DNA from: Guyanagaster necrorhizus
Lineage: Eukaryota; Basidiomycota; Agaricomycetes; Agaricales; Physalacriaceae
Assembly: GCF_019112545.1 (NCBI RefSeq)
Contig: NW_025064898.1
Location: 835,993-899,992 of the forward strand
Direction: 5' to 3'
Length of the DNA: 64,000 nucleotides
The notes beneath the pieces were generated by a model. That model saw only the letters and a list, made by a program, of their open reading frames with translations, was not told where the DNA came from and searched no databases. The translations under genes and the position numbers were made by a program. Below are positions 1 to 10,545 of the stretch, in pieces. Position 1 is the stretch's first letter; each line of letters begins with the position of its first letter.

Positions 1-3000
1 CAATTCTATTAGATCAGCCAAAAGACTTTATGGTGTGTGACATACAGCTGTTGAACAGTCTGATAGTACTTCTGTAGCTACCCCTATGCCTAAATTATGT
101 GTGTATTTGAATATACCCAGATTCCCCACCTCACACACTAACTATGAATCATCAAATAAAACAGCTCAAAAGCCTATAAGCCAAATAGAAGGAGAGACTC
201 CATTGGATAGCTTAAACCATTCAATACTAAATAAACCTGATGAGCCATCAAGAATACCAGAACTGAGAAGGAGGCTAGAGCAGTACTCAAAAATTGAGTA
301 CACAAAACTAAGGCCAAAGAAATTATTGATGAAATAGTAGGAGGAATGTGATGGACCAAATAGTATTATGCACTTGAGTGGTTGGATGATCATCACAGAC
401 TCTAGAGATATGTTTGACAAACTAAGACTCCTGAGCACAATCTAACTGCTAAGGCACAAATCAAAACTCTTACAAACTGGATCACCTATGCTATTACTGC
501 CTTAATCGACAGCAGTTGCACTGGGAGCTCAATCAACTGCACTTTCATCAACAAGCATCAGCTTTCCACTTAAGCAACCATGGCCTCCATTCTAGTGTAT
601 AATGCAGATAAAGCCAAGAACCAGGCTGGCTTAATTACCAAGTTCATTGAACTACAACTTATAATCAGTGATTATACAGAATGGATCAATCTAGCCATCA
701 CTGATCTAGGAACAAAAGAAGTGTTCCTAGACCATGATTGGCTGATCTATCACAACCCACTGGTAAACTGGAAGATTGGATGAATCACTTTTGCATAGTG
801 CAAATGCTGCAAACTCCTGTTTGAATTATCAGATAAAGATCCAGAAGACTAGTGGGATAAGAAAATAGAAGATGGCAAAACCATCCTTGCCATTGATATG
901 CAACAAGAGGCCCATATACAAGCTATACACCATGCCAATAATCTCACTGCCAAGGCCAATGAAGGAAAAAAGGAGAGGATATTTGAAGAAATAGTCTCTG
1001 AATGAGCCTATAACTATTGAGACCTGTTCAAGAAAGAAAGTTTCAATGAACTACTACAGCTCAAACCCTGGGATCAGGCCATCAAACTTATATCAAATGC
1101 AAATGCCAACCTTGACTGCAAAACATATCTCCTCAGTAATACTGAACAATAGAAACTCAACAAGTTCCTAAAAGAAAATCTCTTCAGCAGGCAGATTTGA
1201 CTATCTAAATCCCCTATGGCATCTCTGTTCTTCTTTGTAAAGAAGAAAGACAGAAAACTTTAACCAGTCCAAGACTACCAGAAATTAAATAAAATGATAA
1301 TTAAAAATTGATACCTACTCCTGTTAATCTCTGAACTAATAGACAAACTCAGAGGCACCAGATATTACACCAAACTCAATGTCCACTGGGGATACAACAA
1401 TATATGAATCAAGAAAGGAGATAAGTAGAAGGCAGTATTCAGAACCAACTGAGGGCTCTTCAAGCTCACAGTCATGTTTTTTGGACTAATAAACTCTTCT
1501 ATGACTTTCCAGTAGATAATGAATGATGTCTTCAAAGACCTCATTACCACTGGAAAAGTCATGATCTATTTGGATGATATCTTCATCATATCCAAGGACC
1601 AGTCAGAATATCAACAGCTAGTCTGACAGATGCTGCAGTTGATGAGGAAACATAAGCTATTCCTGAAAGTGGAGAAATGTGAATTTGAGGTTCTAGAAAT
1701 AGAATACTTCAGAGTTATCCTTAGTGAAGGAAGTATCCACATAGATCCCATCAAAGTCACCAGGATCACAGAATGGCTGGAGCTGGCAAGGAAGAAGAAA
1801 CTTGGTAAGGAAGAAGAAACTGCAATCCTTTTTAGGATTCACTAACTTCTACTGACAGTTCATTTGAGACTACAGCAAGATCATATGACTCATAATGCAA
1901 TTAACTGAGAATACCTTCTGAGCCTGGAGAAACTCCCAACAATCAGCATTTAAAGACTTAAAATGACAACTAGCAGAGGATGTCATTCTGGCTATTCTAA
2001 CATAGGAGAGAAAGTTCCATGTAAAAGCTGATTCAAGCAAAGAAGCAATCAGAGCCATTCTCTCACAAGAATAAGAAGAGAAGTGGCAATCAGTCATCTT
2101 CTTTTTGAAGGCTCTAATGGTGACTGAGCAAAACTATGAAATATATGATAAAGAATTACTTGCCATCATGCTCACTTTAGAGGAGTGGCAACATTACTTG
2201 ATTGGCACAGTCTAGACCTTTGAAATCTGGACTGACCATCAAAATCTATGATATTTCTGGCAACTGCAAAAGCTTAACTGATGATAAGCTCAATGGGTGA
2301 CTGAACTGAGCCAGTATCAGTACACTCTACACTATAAAGTGGGGACTGCAAATAAGAAGGTGGACCTCCTTAGTCAATATGCAGATCATGATCAAGAGAG
2401 AGACAACAACAAGGGAATAATCTTATTACAGCCTAAACATTTCTGAGCAATAATAATGCCAACTGAGAAGAAGATCCACAAGAAAATCAAGAGTGTCATC
2501 AGAAACAATGACACTTAGGACCAATATGTGGCTCTATCATTAAATCACAAATAGAAAATGATAAAAGAAAAAGGCATGATCTGATACAATAGCTGAATTT
2601 ATATTCTATAAGATTAGGCTCTTCATGGTGAGATCATCATCATGTCCTATAGCCATGCAACAGCCAGGCACTCTGGAATCACCAAAACTAAGAAACTAGT
2701 ATTGCAGGAATACTGATGGCTGAAGATGAACCAAGATATAAAACACTATGTTAAGGAATGTAAAACATGTCAGAGAGACAAAAGTTTCACACAACCATGG
2801 GTGGCACTTCTACACCCAAATAAGATTCCTAAGTCCTTCTGGACACACATTTCTATCAACATGATCACCAGACTATTGAAATGTAATGACTATGATACAA
2901 TTCTTATTATCATTAATTGATTCTTGAAGGCAATCATTTTAGTTGCATGCTCAACAGCATTGACATTGGAAGGGTGGGCAAAAATTCTGCATGATGAAGT

Positions 3001-3609
3001 CTACACAAAATATGGAATGTCACAAGTAGTCATCTCTGACAGAAGGCTTTAATTCATCTCTAAATTCTTAAATGACCTGTACTGCCTGTTAAACATCTGG
3101 CAAAATGCCTACACTGCATATCACCTGCAAACTGATGGCCAAACAGAACAGGTCAACCAAAAAGTCAAAAAATACCTTTGACTGTTTACCAACTATAGAC
3201 AGGATGACTGGGTGGAATGGTTAGCCCTCACAGCCTTTCAACACAACAACTGTCCACTTGGTCACTGGCAAAATACTGTTTTTCATCAACTATAGCTGAC
3301 ACCCTAATATCACATGCACTAAACATGCTATCATCTCCACTTCTGCCTCCTGTGACTTTGCTCATGAAATGACATGAATCCACATTGAAACCCAAGCTGC
3401 ACTAGAAAAGACAGCCACAATAATAAAAAAACAGTATGACAAATATCAGACAGTGGCATAGACATATCAAGTTAATGATAAAGTATGGTTGAACATCACA
3501 AACCTCTATCTCCCATATCCTAAACAAAAACTTGCTGACAAATATACTGCTCTCTTTCCAATACTGGGCAAAGTTGGTGTGTCTGTCTATCAATTGCATC
3601 TCTCAACTA
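1..3609 (+). pseudogene. pol: E1 pol remnant (protease, RT, RNase H, integrase)
   Basis: This is a broken Pol polyprotein of a chromovirus. The protease site lies near 502-537 as a mutated DSGCTGSS (read DSSCTGSS). RT runs about 1205-1860 and keeps YLDDI at about 1567-1587. RNase H lies near 2030-2270 with the WTDHQNL motif. The integrase HHCC region lies near 2640-2790, followed by the catalytic core to about 3260 and the start of the GPF module near 3530-3600. Many in-frame TGA, TAG and TAA codons replace Arg, Gln or Trp codons of E11. The frame shifts by one after a 19 bp duplication at 1785-1822 and again near 3250. It is certainly non-functional. Confidence 0.85.
1785..1822 (+). repeat. 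19 bp tandem duplication in E1 RT
   Basis: Two adjacent 19-base units (1785-1803 and 1804-1822) differ at two positions and are rich in AAGAAG. No other copy has the second unit. Because 19 is not a multiple of three, it moves the pol frame by one, which agrees with the frame seen downstream. It looks like a replication slip in a lysine-rich stretch. Confidence 0.75.
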
Positions 3610-3632
3610 CAGTTGACTATCTCACAATGCAT
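3610..3632 (+). repeat. Left terminal inverted repeat of pogo element
   Basis: 23 bases beginning CAGTTGACTATC, the exact reverse complement of 5927-5949. It is preceded by TA at 3608-3609. Confidence 0.92.
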
Positions 3633-3973
3633 GATGTCAAAATGCATAATTCTGACTTTGCATATGGATTGGGCTGAAATGCAGTTGGAGAGCAGGGAAA
3701 TGGGCTAGAAATGCATATTGCATAATGCATATGGTTCTAGTTAGGAATATACATTGTCAGATCAAAAATTATAGTAAGCTGATATGACATTATGCATATA
3801 TTAGAACAATAAAGAATATAATTTGTTTGTATAGACTATGACAAATATTAAAAAAATTATTGTAAAGTGATGCAGCCTATATCTCTGTAAACATGCCTCC
3901 TGAACCAACATGAAAACCACATGCTAAATCTGGAAATCTATATAAGCATACAAAACAGAAGGAGAAAGTCTCA

Positions 3974-5803
3974 ATGTATACATCATCAGCTCAGCCTCCA
4001 AAGCAGATCTCCCACCCACACCTCACAACAGGAGACTGGCTCATAATATTCAAACATGTTGATAACCATCCTTCCCATCGACATGCTGACATTGTGGCAC
4101 ATTTCACAAACTGAAAGAAAGATGCACTGCTCTTTACCCAATCAACTCTTTCATGAAAACTGGCATCTTGTACAAAAATTGAACAGTATGCAAACAAGAA
4201 CCCTAATGCACTATAATCCAAAAAGTCTCATATTGTCACCTGACCTGATGTGGAGCATGCTGTTGCATCCTGGTATCAGAACATGCAGCTCTGAGATGAG
4301 ACTGTGACTGGTGCAATGCTGATAGAGAAGTGAAATTAGATTGAAAATCTGATGAATATTTCAGAGGATCAGTGTTTGAAAGGAGAGGGATGGTTGAGGT
4401 CATTCTGCAAGACATGGAAGATTCAGGAGGTTCAGTGGCATGGAGAAGCAGGCTCAGTGAATATGATGACAGTGGAAAAAGAATATGTGCATCTTCACAG
4501 CATTATAGTGAAATATGCAATGCAGGACAGATGGAATATTGATGAATCTGGTCTTGTCATCTTTGCCATCCCAGATTGTACCTTGGCATCTGGTCATATG
4601 AGTGGATGAAAACAGGATAAGTTCTGCATCACCATGTGTTTTGCTGTGAATGCAGATAGGAGTGAGCAGATGCCAGTTGTTTTCATTGGCAAGTCAAAGT
4701 AACTATGGTGTTTCAAGAAAAAGAGTCCAATGGAAATGGGATTCTATTATCAGAATAACAAGAAGGTCTAGATGATGAGTGAAATATTTATGGAGTGGGT
4801 GAAGATGTTTGATTTAAAGATGAAAAGGGAGATGTGGCAGGTTCTGCTGACCTTGGACAACTTTCAAGGGCATTTCATCACTTATACACCCTATAACACA
4901 AAGCTGGAGTTCTTTGAGCCCAATATGACTCCATATGTTCAGCTGCTAGATGCTGGTATTATCTGCTGCTTCAAGGCACATTATCGGAATGCTATATGTA
5001 TTCATGCATTTGATCTCAATGATCTTGGAGAGTCTGAGATCTTCAAGCTTGATCTCCTTGAAGCTATGACTATTGCTCATGATGCTTAGGCAAATGTCAG
5101 CAGTGAAATGATAGCAAACTGCTGAAAACATATCAGTATAATGCCTGACAATGCACTCAAGTCACAGTCTACCACACTATCCAATGATTTCTAAGATGCC
5201 TCACTCCTCAAGTCTGCATGGAACCTTGTTTGTGAATTTGCTTCAACAGACAAATACACACTTCCAGAGATCAAACAGGCATTGCAGAATCTGCTTGAAA
5301 ACCAATATGCTGATGCTGACTGGCATCCTGCTCTTATGGCTGTTATGAATGCAGAGAACAATGTTGGTAAAGCACTGGAGGCAGTCAATCAGTNNNNNNN
5401 NNNNNNNNNNNNNNNNNNNNNNNNNNNNNNNNNNNNNNNNNNNNNNNNNNNNNNNNNNNNNNNNNNNNNNNNNNNNNNNNNNNNNNNNNNNNNNNNNNNN
5501 NNNNNNNNNNNNNNNNNNNNNNNNNNNNNNNNNNNNNNNNNNNNNNNNNNNNNNNNNNNNNNNNNNNNNNNNNNNNNNNNNNNNNNNNNNNNNNNNNNNN
5601 NNNNNNNNNNNNNNNNNNNNNNNNNNNNNNNNNAAGAGGAGGGTGAGAAAGAACAGACCTTGATAACTACAAGGGAAGGATTTGAGCTTATTCAAAAGCT
5701 GGAGGCATTTTGTGTTTCACAAGGTGACCAGGGTGGATTAGTACCACAGCTGAGGAAGTTGAGAGGGGCATTATTCAAGGAGATGCATGGAAAGCTGACT
5801 TAA
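3974..5803 (+). pseudogene. Pogo/Tigger-type DDE transposase (CENP-B-like), broken
   Basis: This transposase would cut and rejoin the element's terminal repeats. The frame is open to description from the ATG at 3974 to the stop at 5803, about 610 codons. It has about a dozen in-frame stops but no frameshift, and even the 240 N gap keeps the frame. Order: a helix-turn-helix stretch (near 4010-4110), a CENP-B-type DNA-binding region ending in GEGWLRSFC and HGEAGSV (about 4385-4475), then a DDE_1 catalytic domain. The catalytic Asp residues are visible in NIDESG (4541), LTLDNFQGH (4856) and LLDAGII (4949), the DDD form usual for pogo. The C-terminal part after the gap is acidic and helical. Most stops fit CGA to TGA or TGG to TAG changes. 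The protein style is that of basidiomycete pogo elements, from knowledge of the family. Confidence 0.88.
5394..5633. other. Assembly gap of 240 N
   Basis: An unbroken run of N inside the 3' part of the pogo transposase. The reading frame agrees on both sides, so the gap size is either right or off by a multiple of three. Any translation across it is meaningless. Confidence 0.99.
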
Positions 5804-5926
5804 ATGCCACTGACAGCATTTTGGGGCAATGACAATATTGTCACATAAAGTCACATATCACATCATGTGCTATTTTGGTTCTGCATAAATCTATAAATGC
5901 ATATAGTTTTAGTGTCTCCTGACCAT

Positions 5927-5949
5927 ATGCATTGTGAGATAGTCAACTG
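5927..5949 (-). repeat. Right terminal inverted repeat of pogo element
   Basis: 23 bases ending in GTCAACTG, the exact reverse complement of 3610-3632. It is followed by TA at 5950-5951. The stretch 5804-5926 between the transposase stop and this repeat is non-coding and AT-rich. Confidence 0.92.
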
Positions 5950-6145
5950 TACATGGAAAATCCATGATGTTTTTAATAAATTACTCCTCACATTCTTTGT
6001 CACCTCAGTATTCCTGAATCAAGAGTACCCTCCACCTCCTCTCTCTGACTTGATCAATGATAAAGAGCACTATGAAATTGATCAAATTCTAAATCACAAG
6101 TGATGAAAAATCAAAGCCAAAGAAGAAAAAATGATAATGACTATT
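5950..6145 (+). pseudogene. pol: E1 integrase tail and start of chromodomain region, truncated
   Basis: This continues the E1 integrase C-terminus directly after the pogo element: WKIHDVFNK, a proline-rich linker, then HYEIDQILNH, which leads into the chromodomain in other copies. The chromodomain core (VDYLVSWKGYG in E11) is missing. The sequence breaks at 6145 against the E2 LTR and is not resumed on the other side of E2. Confidence 0.8.
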
Positions 6146-6604
6146 TGTTAGGTCTGAGTGACACATGAACTAGAACATATAGTAAATAAATGCTGTATTG
6201 CATTCATATAGTCATACTTAAGTCTAATAATGTGTTTATAGTTGTTATATTCTAAGATCAATGCAAGTAGTTGACTTGAGGTAAAGTAGTAGAATAAAGA
6301 ATAGTTTGAGACTAGAGATATACAGCATTGTCTATGCTACTTATATATCATTCACCTCTCTGATAAATATAATACTACTAATTGTAAGTGTCTGTGCTAT
6401 AGTGCTCATTGTCTTAGAGTGTCATAATTATCTACAATAGGCCAATTGTCTTGTTATCAGAGTATTGCTTTGCATTTCAGATTGTTGATGGCTATGCTGA
6501 TCAAAATGCCCTCATAGTCCTAAGCACTGAGATAGGCATCTTGACTAAGCATAAATAGGGGTTAATGTCATGAGAATGAGAATAGAAGTGGAAAAATCAT
6601 AACA
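6146..6604 (-). repeat. E2 3' LTR
   Basis: 459 bp, TG...CA, near-identical in layout to 13729-14187. On the plus strand it holds ATAGTTTGAGACT at 6301-6313, the predicted transcript start. A TATATAAG-type box lies about 30 bases upstream in sense. The TGACTAA box shared by most LTRs here lies near its far end. Confidence 0.9.
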
Positions 6605-9600
6605 TTACCTCCTTCTTAAGACTATCATCCCAATAGCTTAATTTAGGGATAATTTATAGTCATGTATAGCATTATCAGCATTCATATAGTGCTTGTTTAT
6701 CCATTGGTTAGATTCCAGCCTGTAGCCCTTCCAGCTGACAAGCTAGTCAACTGTGGTCATTATATCACTACTATGTTTACATATCTGTCATGTTTTATAG
6801 TAGAGTACTTAATTGACTTTATAATGTTTTTTATCATTGATCAAATCAGATAGTGGTGGAGGTGATTGTTTCTGGTTAGCAAAGGCAGAGGCAATGAATG
6901 GTGTTAGAAAGGCTTCATTGAATGTGTTATAGATTCACCAGTGAGAGAGTAGTCAGAGTTTATAGGCTGAAGCACCAATTTTTCTGACAATTGTGAAAGA
7001 GCCAGTGTATTTGTCATCAAGTTTATATTTTGAGCATGGAAGATGAAGGTTCATTGTATCAAGCCAAACCTTGTCATTGATTTGAAATGAATGACATAGA
7101 TGTCAGTGTTTATTGTATTGCATTTTCATAGCATCAGTGGCTTTTCAGGGCATTATTTCTATTTTGAGATGAATCTTTGCCATATCAGTGATGAAGTCCA
7201 TTGAAGCTAGTGTGGTGGCATAAACACATATAGTTTTGGCTATATTTGGATGTCAGCTATAATTGACAAAGAAGGAGATCTTGCCAGTGACAGAGTGGAT
7301 TTGATTATTATGTTGAAAGGCTATCAGTGTCAGCTATTCAGTCCAATTGTCTTATCAGTAATTGATGAACATATGGAGATATTTTTTGATTTCTTGGTTG
7401 AATCATTCTGTCTAGCCATCTATCTGCAGATGATAGGCTATGGAGGCATTACTGCAAATATTAAGTAGGTGATATAAGTTGTCTATGAACTTTGAGATGA
7501 ATTGTGGTTCATAGTCTGAGATGATGATTTGTAGCATGCTATACTTGGTGTAGACTTTGTTTTGGAGTATTTTTGCTTATCCTTTCAACAATAATTCTAT
7601 AGAGCATGTGATCAGGATGATTGCTTTCAAGAAGTGATTGATGATGATGATAATAGCATCATAGCCATTGCAATCTGGTAGTCCTATAACCATGTTGACC
7701 AAGATATAGGTCCAGGGTTGCATTGGGATCTCATTCAGATACAGTGGCATTATATGAGCTTTGGTTGAAGATTTTGCTCTTTGATATATTTTGCACCCTT
7801 TGACATACTCTTTGATATCCTTTAGCATCTTTGGCCACCAGTACTCCCTTAACACCAGCTCCTTTGTTTTAGTGATCTCTGGATGTCCTGCTATCACATA
7901 GTCATAGTTTCTTGCTATGATTTCCTCTTATAATAATTGATCCTGAGGAACATAAAGTTGTCTATCATAGAGAAGAAGATTATTGGTCTGAGAGATACCA
8001 TGTTCATAGTTTAGGGATGTTGCAATCCTCTAGTCTTACAGGTTAGGTTGGCACATGGCACTTCAGATTTTGTCATGTACTTCTTTCTCTGTTAGCATTA
8101 TCATAGCTTGAAAGTGCTCTGATTTGAGCAGTACTACTCCCTCATTGTCCTCTCCCCTCTGATCATAGTCAGCCCTATAGCTGAGTAGGTTGGCCTTCCT
8201 ATTCACTGAGCCTGCCTTATAGTGAAGTGTGTATTGATATTCAGATAACTCTGTTATCTACTGAGCCTGTCAGTGATTGAGCTTCTGGAGAAGTCAGAAG
8301 TATCAAAGGTTTTGATGGTCAATCCATACTTTGAAGATTTGAGTCACCCTAATGAGGTAGTATCACCACTCCACCAGTGTGAGCATAATAGCTAAGAGTT
8401 CTTTATTATAGATTTCATAGTTTCTCTCTGTCATCATCAATGCTTTAGAGAGGAATGTGACTAGTCTCCACCTTCTGTCCTGTTCCTGTAACAGCACTGC
8501 TCCTATTGCCCCTTCACTGAAATCTGCCTCAACATAGAATTTCTCATCTTCACTGAAAATAGCTAAGACTATGTCCTCTGCTAGTCATCACTTGAGTTTG
8601 TTGAATACCAACTGCTGAGATATTCTTCAGATCCAGGAGGCATTCCTGGTCAACTGGGTCATGGGTTGTACAATCTTGCTATAATCTCATATGAAGTGGC
8701 AGTAGAAGTTTGTGAATCTGAGGAATAATTATAGTTCTTTCTTTTTTATTGGTTCTGGCCACTCTGTTACACCAGCCACCTTGATCAGATTCATGCAGAT
8801 ACTCCCCTCACTGGTGATGACTCTCAAATACTCCATCTCTAGTACCTTAAACTCACACTTCTCAGCTTTAAGAAATAGCTTGTTTTTCCTCATTAGCTTG
8901 AGTATCTGACATACAAGCTTTCAGTGCTCCTCTCTGTCTTTGGACATTATGAGTATATTGTCCAGATAGATTGTTACCTTCTCAGTGATGATGAGATCCT
9001 TGAAAATGTTGTTCATCATCCATTGAAATGTGGCTGGAGAGTTGGTCAGTCCAAAGAACATGATTATAGGTTTGAACAGCCTATGATTAGTCCTGAATGC
9101 TGCTTTTCACTTGTCTCCCTCTTTGATCTGCACATTGTTGTAACCTCATTGAATGTTGAGCTTGGTGTAAAATCAGGCTCTATGAAGCTTGTCCATTAAC
9201 TCCAAAATCAGAGAGAGTGGATACTGATTTTTGATCATTATTTTGTTAAGACATTAATAATCCTATACTAGCTGGAGTTTGCCATCCTTCTTTTTGATGA
9301 AGAAGAATGGTGATGCTATCAGGGACTTTGATAGTCTAATTTGTCCATTTGAGAGGTTTTCTTCCAGGAATTTGTCAAGCTCTTATTACTCATAGTGCCT
9401 CAGTAAATATGTCTTACAGTTAAGATTGAGGTTGGCATTAGCATTTGGTACTAGTTCAATTGCATGGTCTCAGGGTTTTGAGTTTGGGAGTTCATTGAAA
9501 CTCTCTTTCACAAAGAGATCATGGTAGTCTCAGGCCCATTCTGAGACCATCTTCTCAAATGTCCTTTTCTTCTTTCTCTCATTCACCTTTGCTGTGAAGT

Positions 9601-10545
9601 CATTAGTATGATAAACCATCTGCATCCTCAGAGCACCCTCAAAGTCCACCATAAGAATAGTTTCTCCATCTTCTATTTCTTTATCCCACTTATTCTTGGG
9701 ATCTGCATTGAGGAGTATGAATAGCATTTCTTGACAACAACACTAGATAAAGATAATTCATCTGATCTTTTAGTTGATAAGCAGGTTGTATCAGATTAGC
9801 TAATCATATCCAAGAAATAGATCTTTGGTGCCTAGTTCTGTGATAGCAAGATTGATTCACTCTGAATGATCTCCAATTGTCAGATAGAGTTCTACAAATT
9901 CAGTGATTGATCTGGCCTGATTATTAGTGCTGTCAGCATTATAGACTGGGATGAGAGCAGCAGTGGCTTTGGTTGAGAGGTGGTGTCTGTCAATGAAAGC
10001 TTGGTTGATAGAACTTCTGATACAGCTGCTATTAATCAGGGCCATGATGATGAAGTCTGCTCAATTAATAAGGGTCTAGATCTGTGCCTTGGTTATGAGA
10101 TCCCTCCCATGGGTCTTCTGTTATCAGATGAACTTCTTTGATCCTCAGAGTTTGTCCAGCCATTCTAGAGCCTTTTGTTATCCTGCCCTCTGTAGTCCTT
10201 CTATCAGTTCTTGATCCATCTCACTAATTCTGGTCCAATGGATCCAGTCTTTGAGAGCAGCCATTGTTTCTTCTTCTCTTTCTTCTCATGTGGCTCACCA
10301 AGTCCATTCTGTGTTAAAGGACTTGAGCTATTTAGCAGGGATTTCTCTCCTTGTTTGGCTCTTGGACATTTGAGTCTTGATAGTTTGTGATTCCTTTAGT
10401 GTGATTATAGTCTGAGAAACTCAGAGTATATTCAAATGCACATAAATAATCATATCTACAGAGGGCATATGAGTCTGACCCATGGCTACTATTGACACAC
10501 CATTAAGTCCTTTAGCTGACTGAGTGGAATCACTCACTTGTTGGC
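6605..10545 (-). pseudogene. pol: E2 pol, decayed
   Basis: Broken Pol polyprotein. From the 3' end (low coordinates): polypurine tract and hairpin (6605-6640), chromodomain (about 6640-6860), GPF module (about 6985-7020), and integrase core and HHCC knuckle (about 7380-7920, with GHPEITKTKELVLREYWWPK readable). RNase H follows (about 8290-8560), then RT (about 8700-9350) and protease (near 10000-10040). The RT catalytic YLDD reads YLDN near 8950-8976, and the protease DSG reads NSS. Both changes and most stops are G-to-A or C-to-T transitions. Pol starts in the -1 frame relative to gag, overlapping the gag stop at 10534. Confidence 0.85.

Larger units (their letters stand above)
3610..5949 (+). 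mobile_element. Pogo/Tigger-type DNA transposon inserted in E1 integrase
   Basis: The element is 2340 bp (including 240 N) and is bounded by 23 bp perfect terminal inverted repeats. A TA dinucleotide lies on each side (3608-3609 and 5950-5951), as expected of pogo/Fot1-type members of the Tc1/mariner superfamily. Removing it and one TA restores the E1 integrase reading, in which Leu-Ser-Thr-Thr joins Trp-Lys-Ile-His. It carries one transposase pseudogene in the same orientation. Subterminal ATGCAT-type motifs recur inside both ends. The body is CpG-poor like the surrounding old retroelements, so it has been resident for long. Confidence 0.9.
1..6145 (+). mobile_element. E1: left-truncated Ty3/gypsy chromovirus copy, split by a pogo element
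   Basis: This decayed Ty3/gypsy copy is already inside the gag-pol junction at base 1, so its 5' LTR and gag lie outside the window. It runs in sense through protease, reverse transcriptase, RNase H and integrase to 3609. A pogo-type transposon follows, and the copy resumes at 5950 with the start of the chromodomain region. It stops abruptly at 6145 inside the chromodomain, where the LTR of E2 begins, and its own 3' LTR is not seen. CpG is nearly absent and stops are frequent in every frame. The assignment rests on domain-by-domain agreement with the better preserved E11. Confidence 0.85.

Noticed and set aside
4056..4307. Separate small gene at the start of the pogo element
   Set aside because: This frame overlaps the helix-turn-helix part of the transposase, whose correct frame (starting at 3974) matches the family better.
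5243..5695. Open frames running through the N gap on both strands
   Set aside because: They are open only because N is not read as a stop. The real frame there is the plus-strand pogo transposase.
6141..6145. CTATT before the LTRs of both E2 and E10 (52763-52767) as an integration-site preference
   Set aside because: Two cases only, and other copies have GAAGG, AGCAT, AATCT and ATTCA. Chance is enough.
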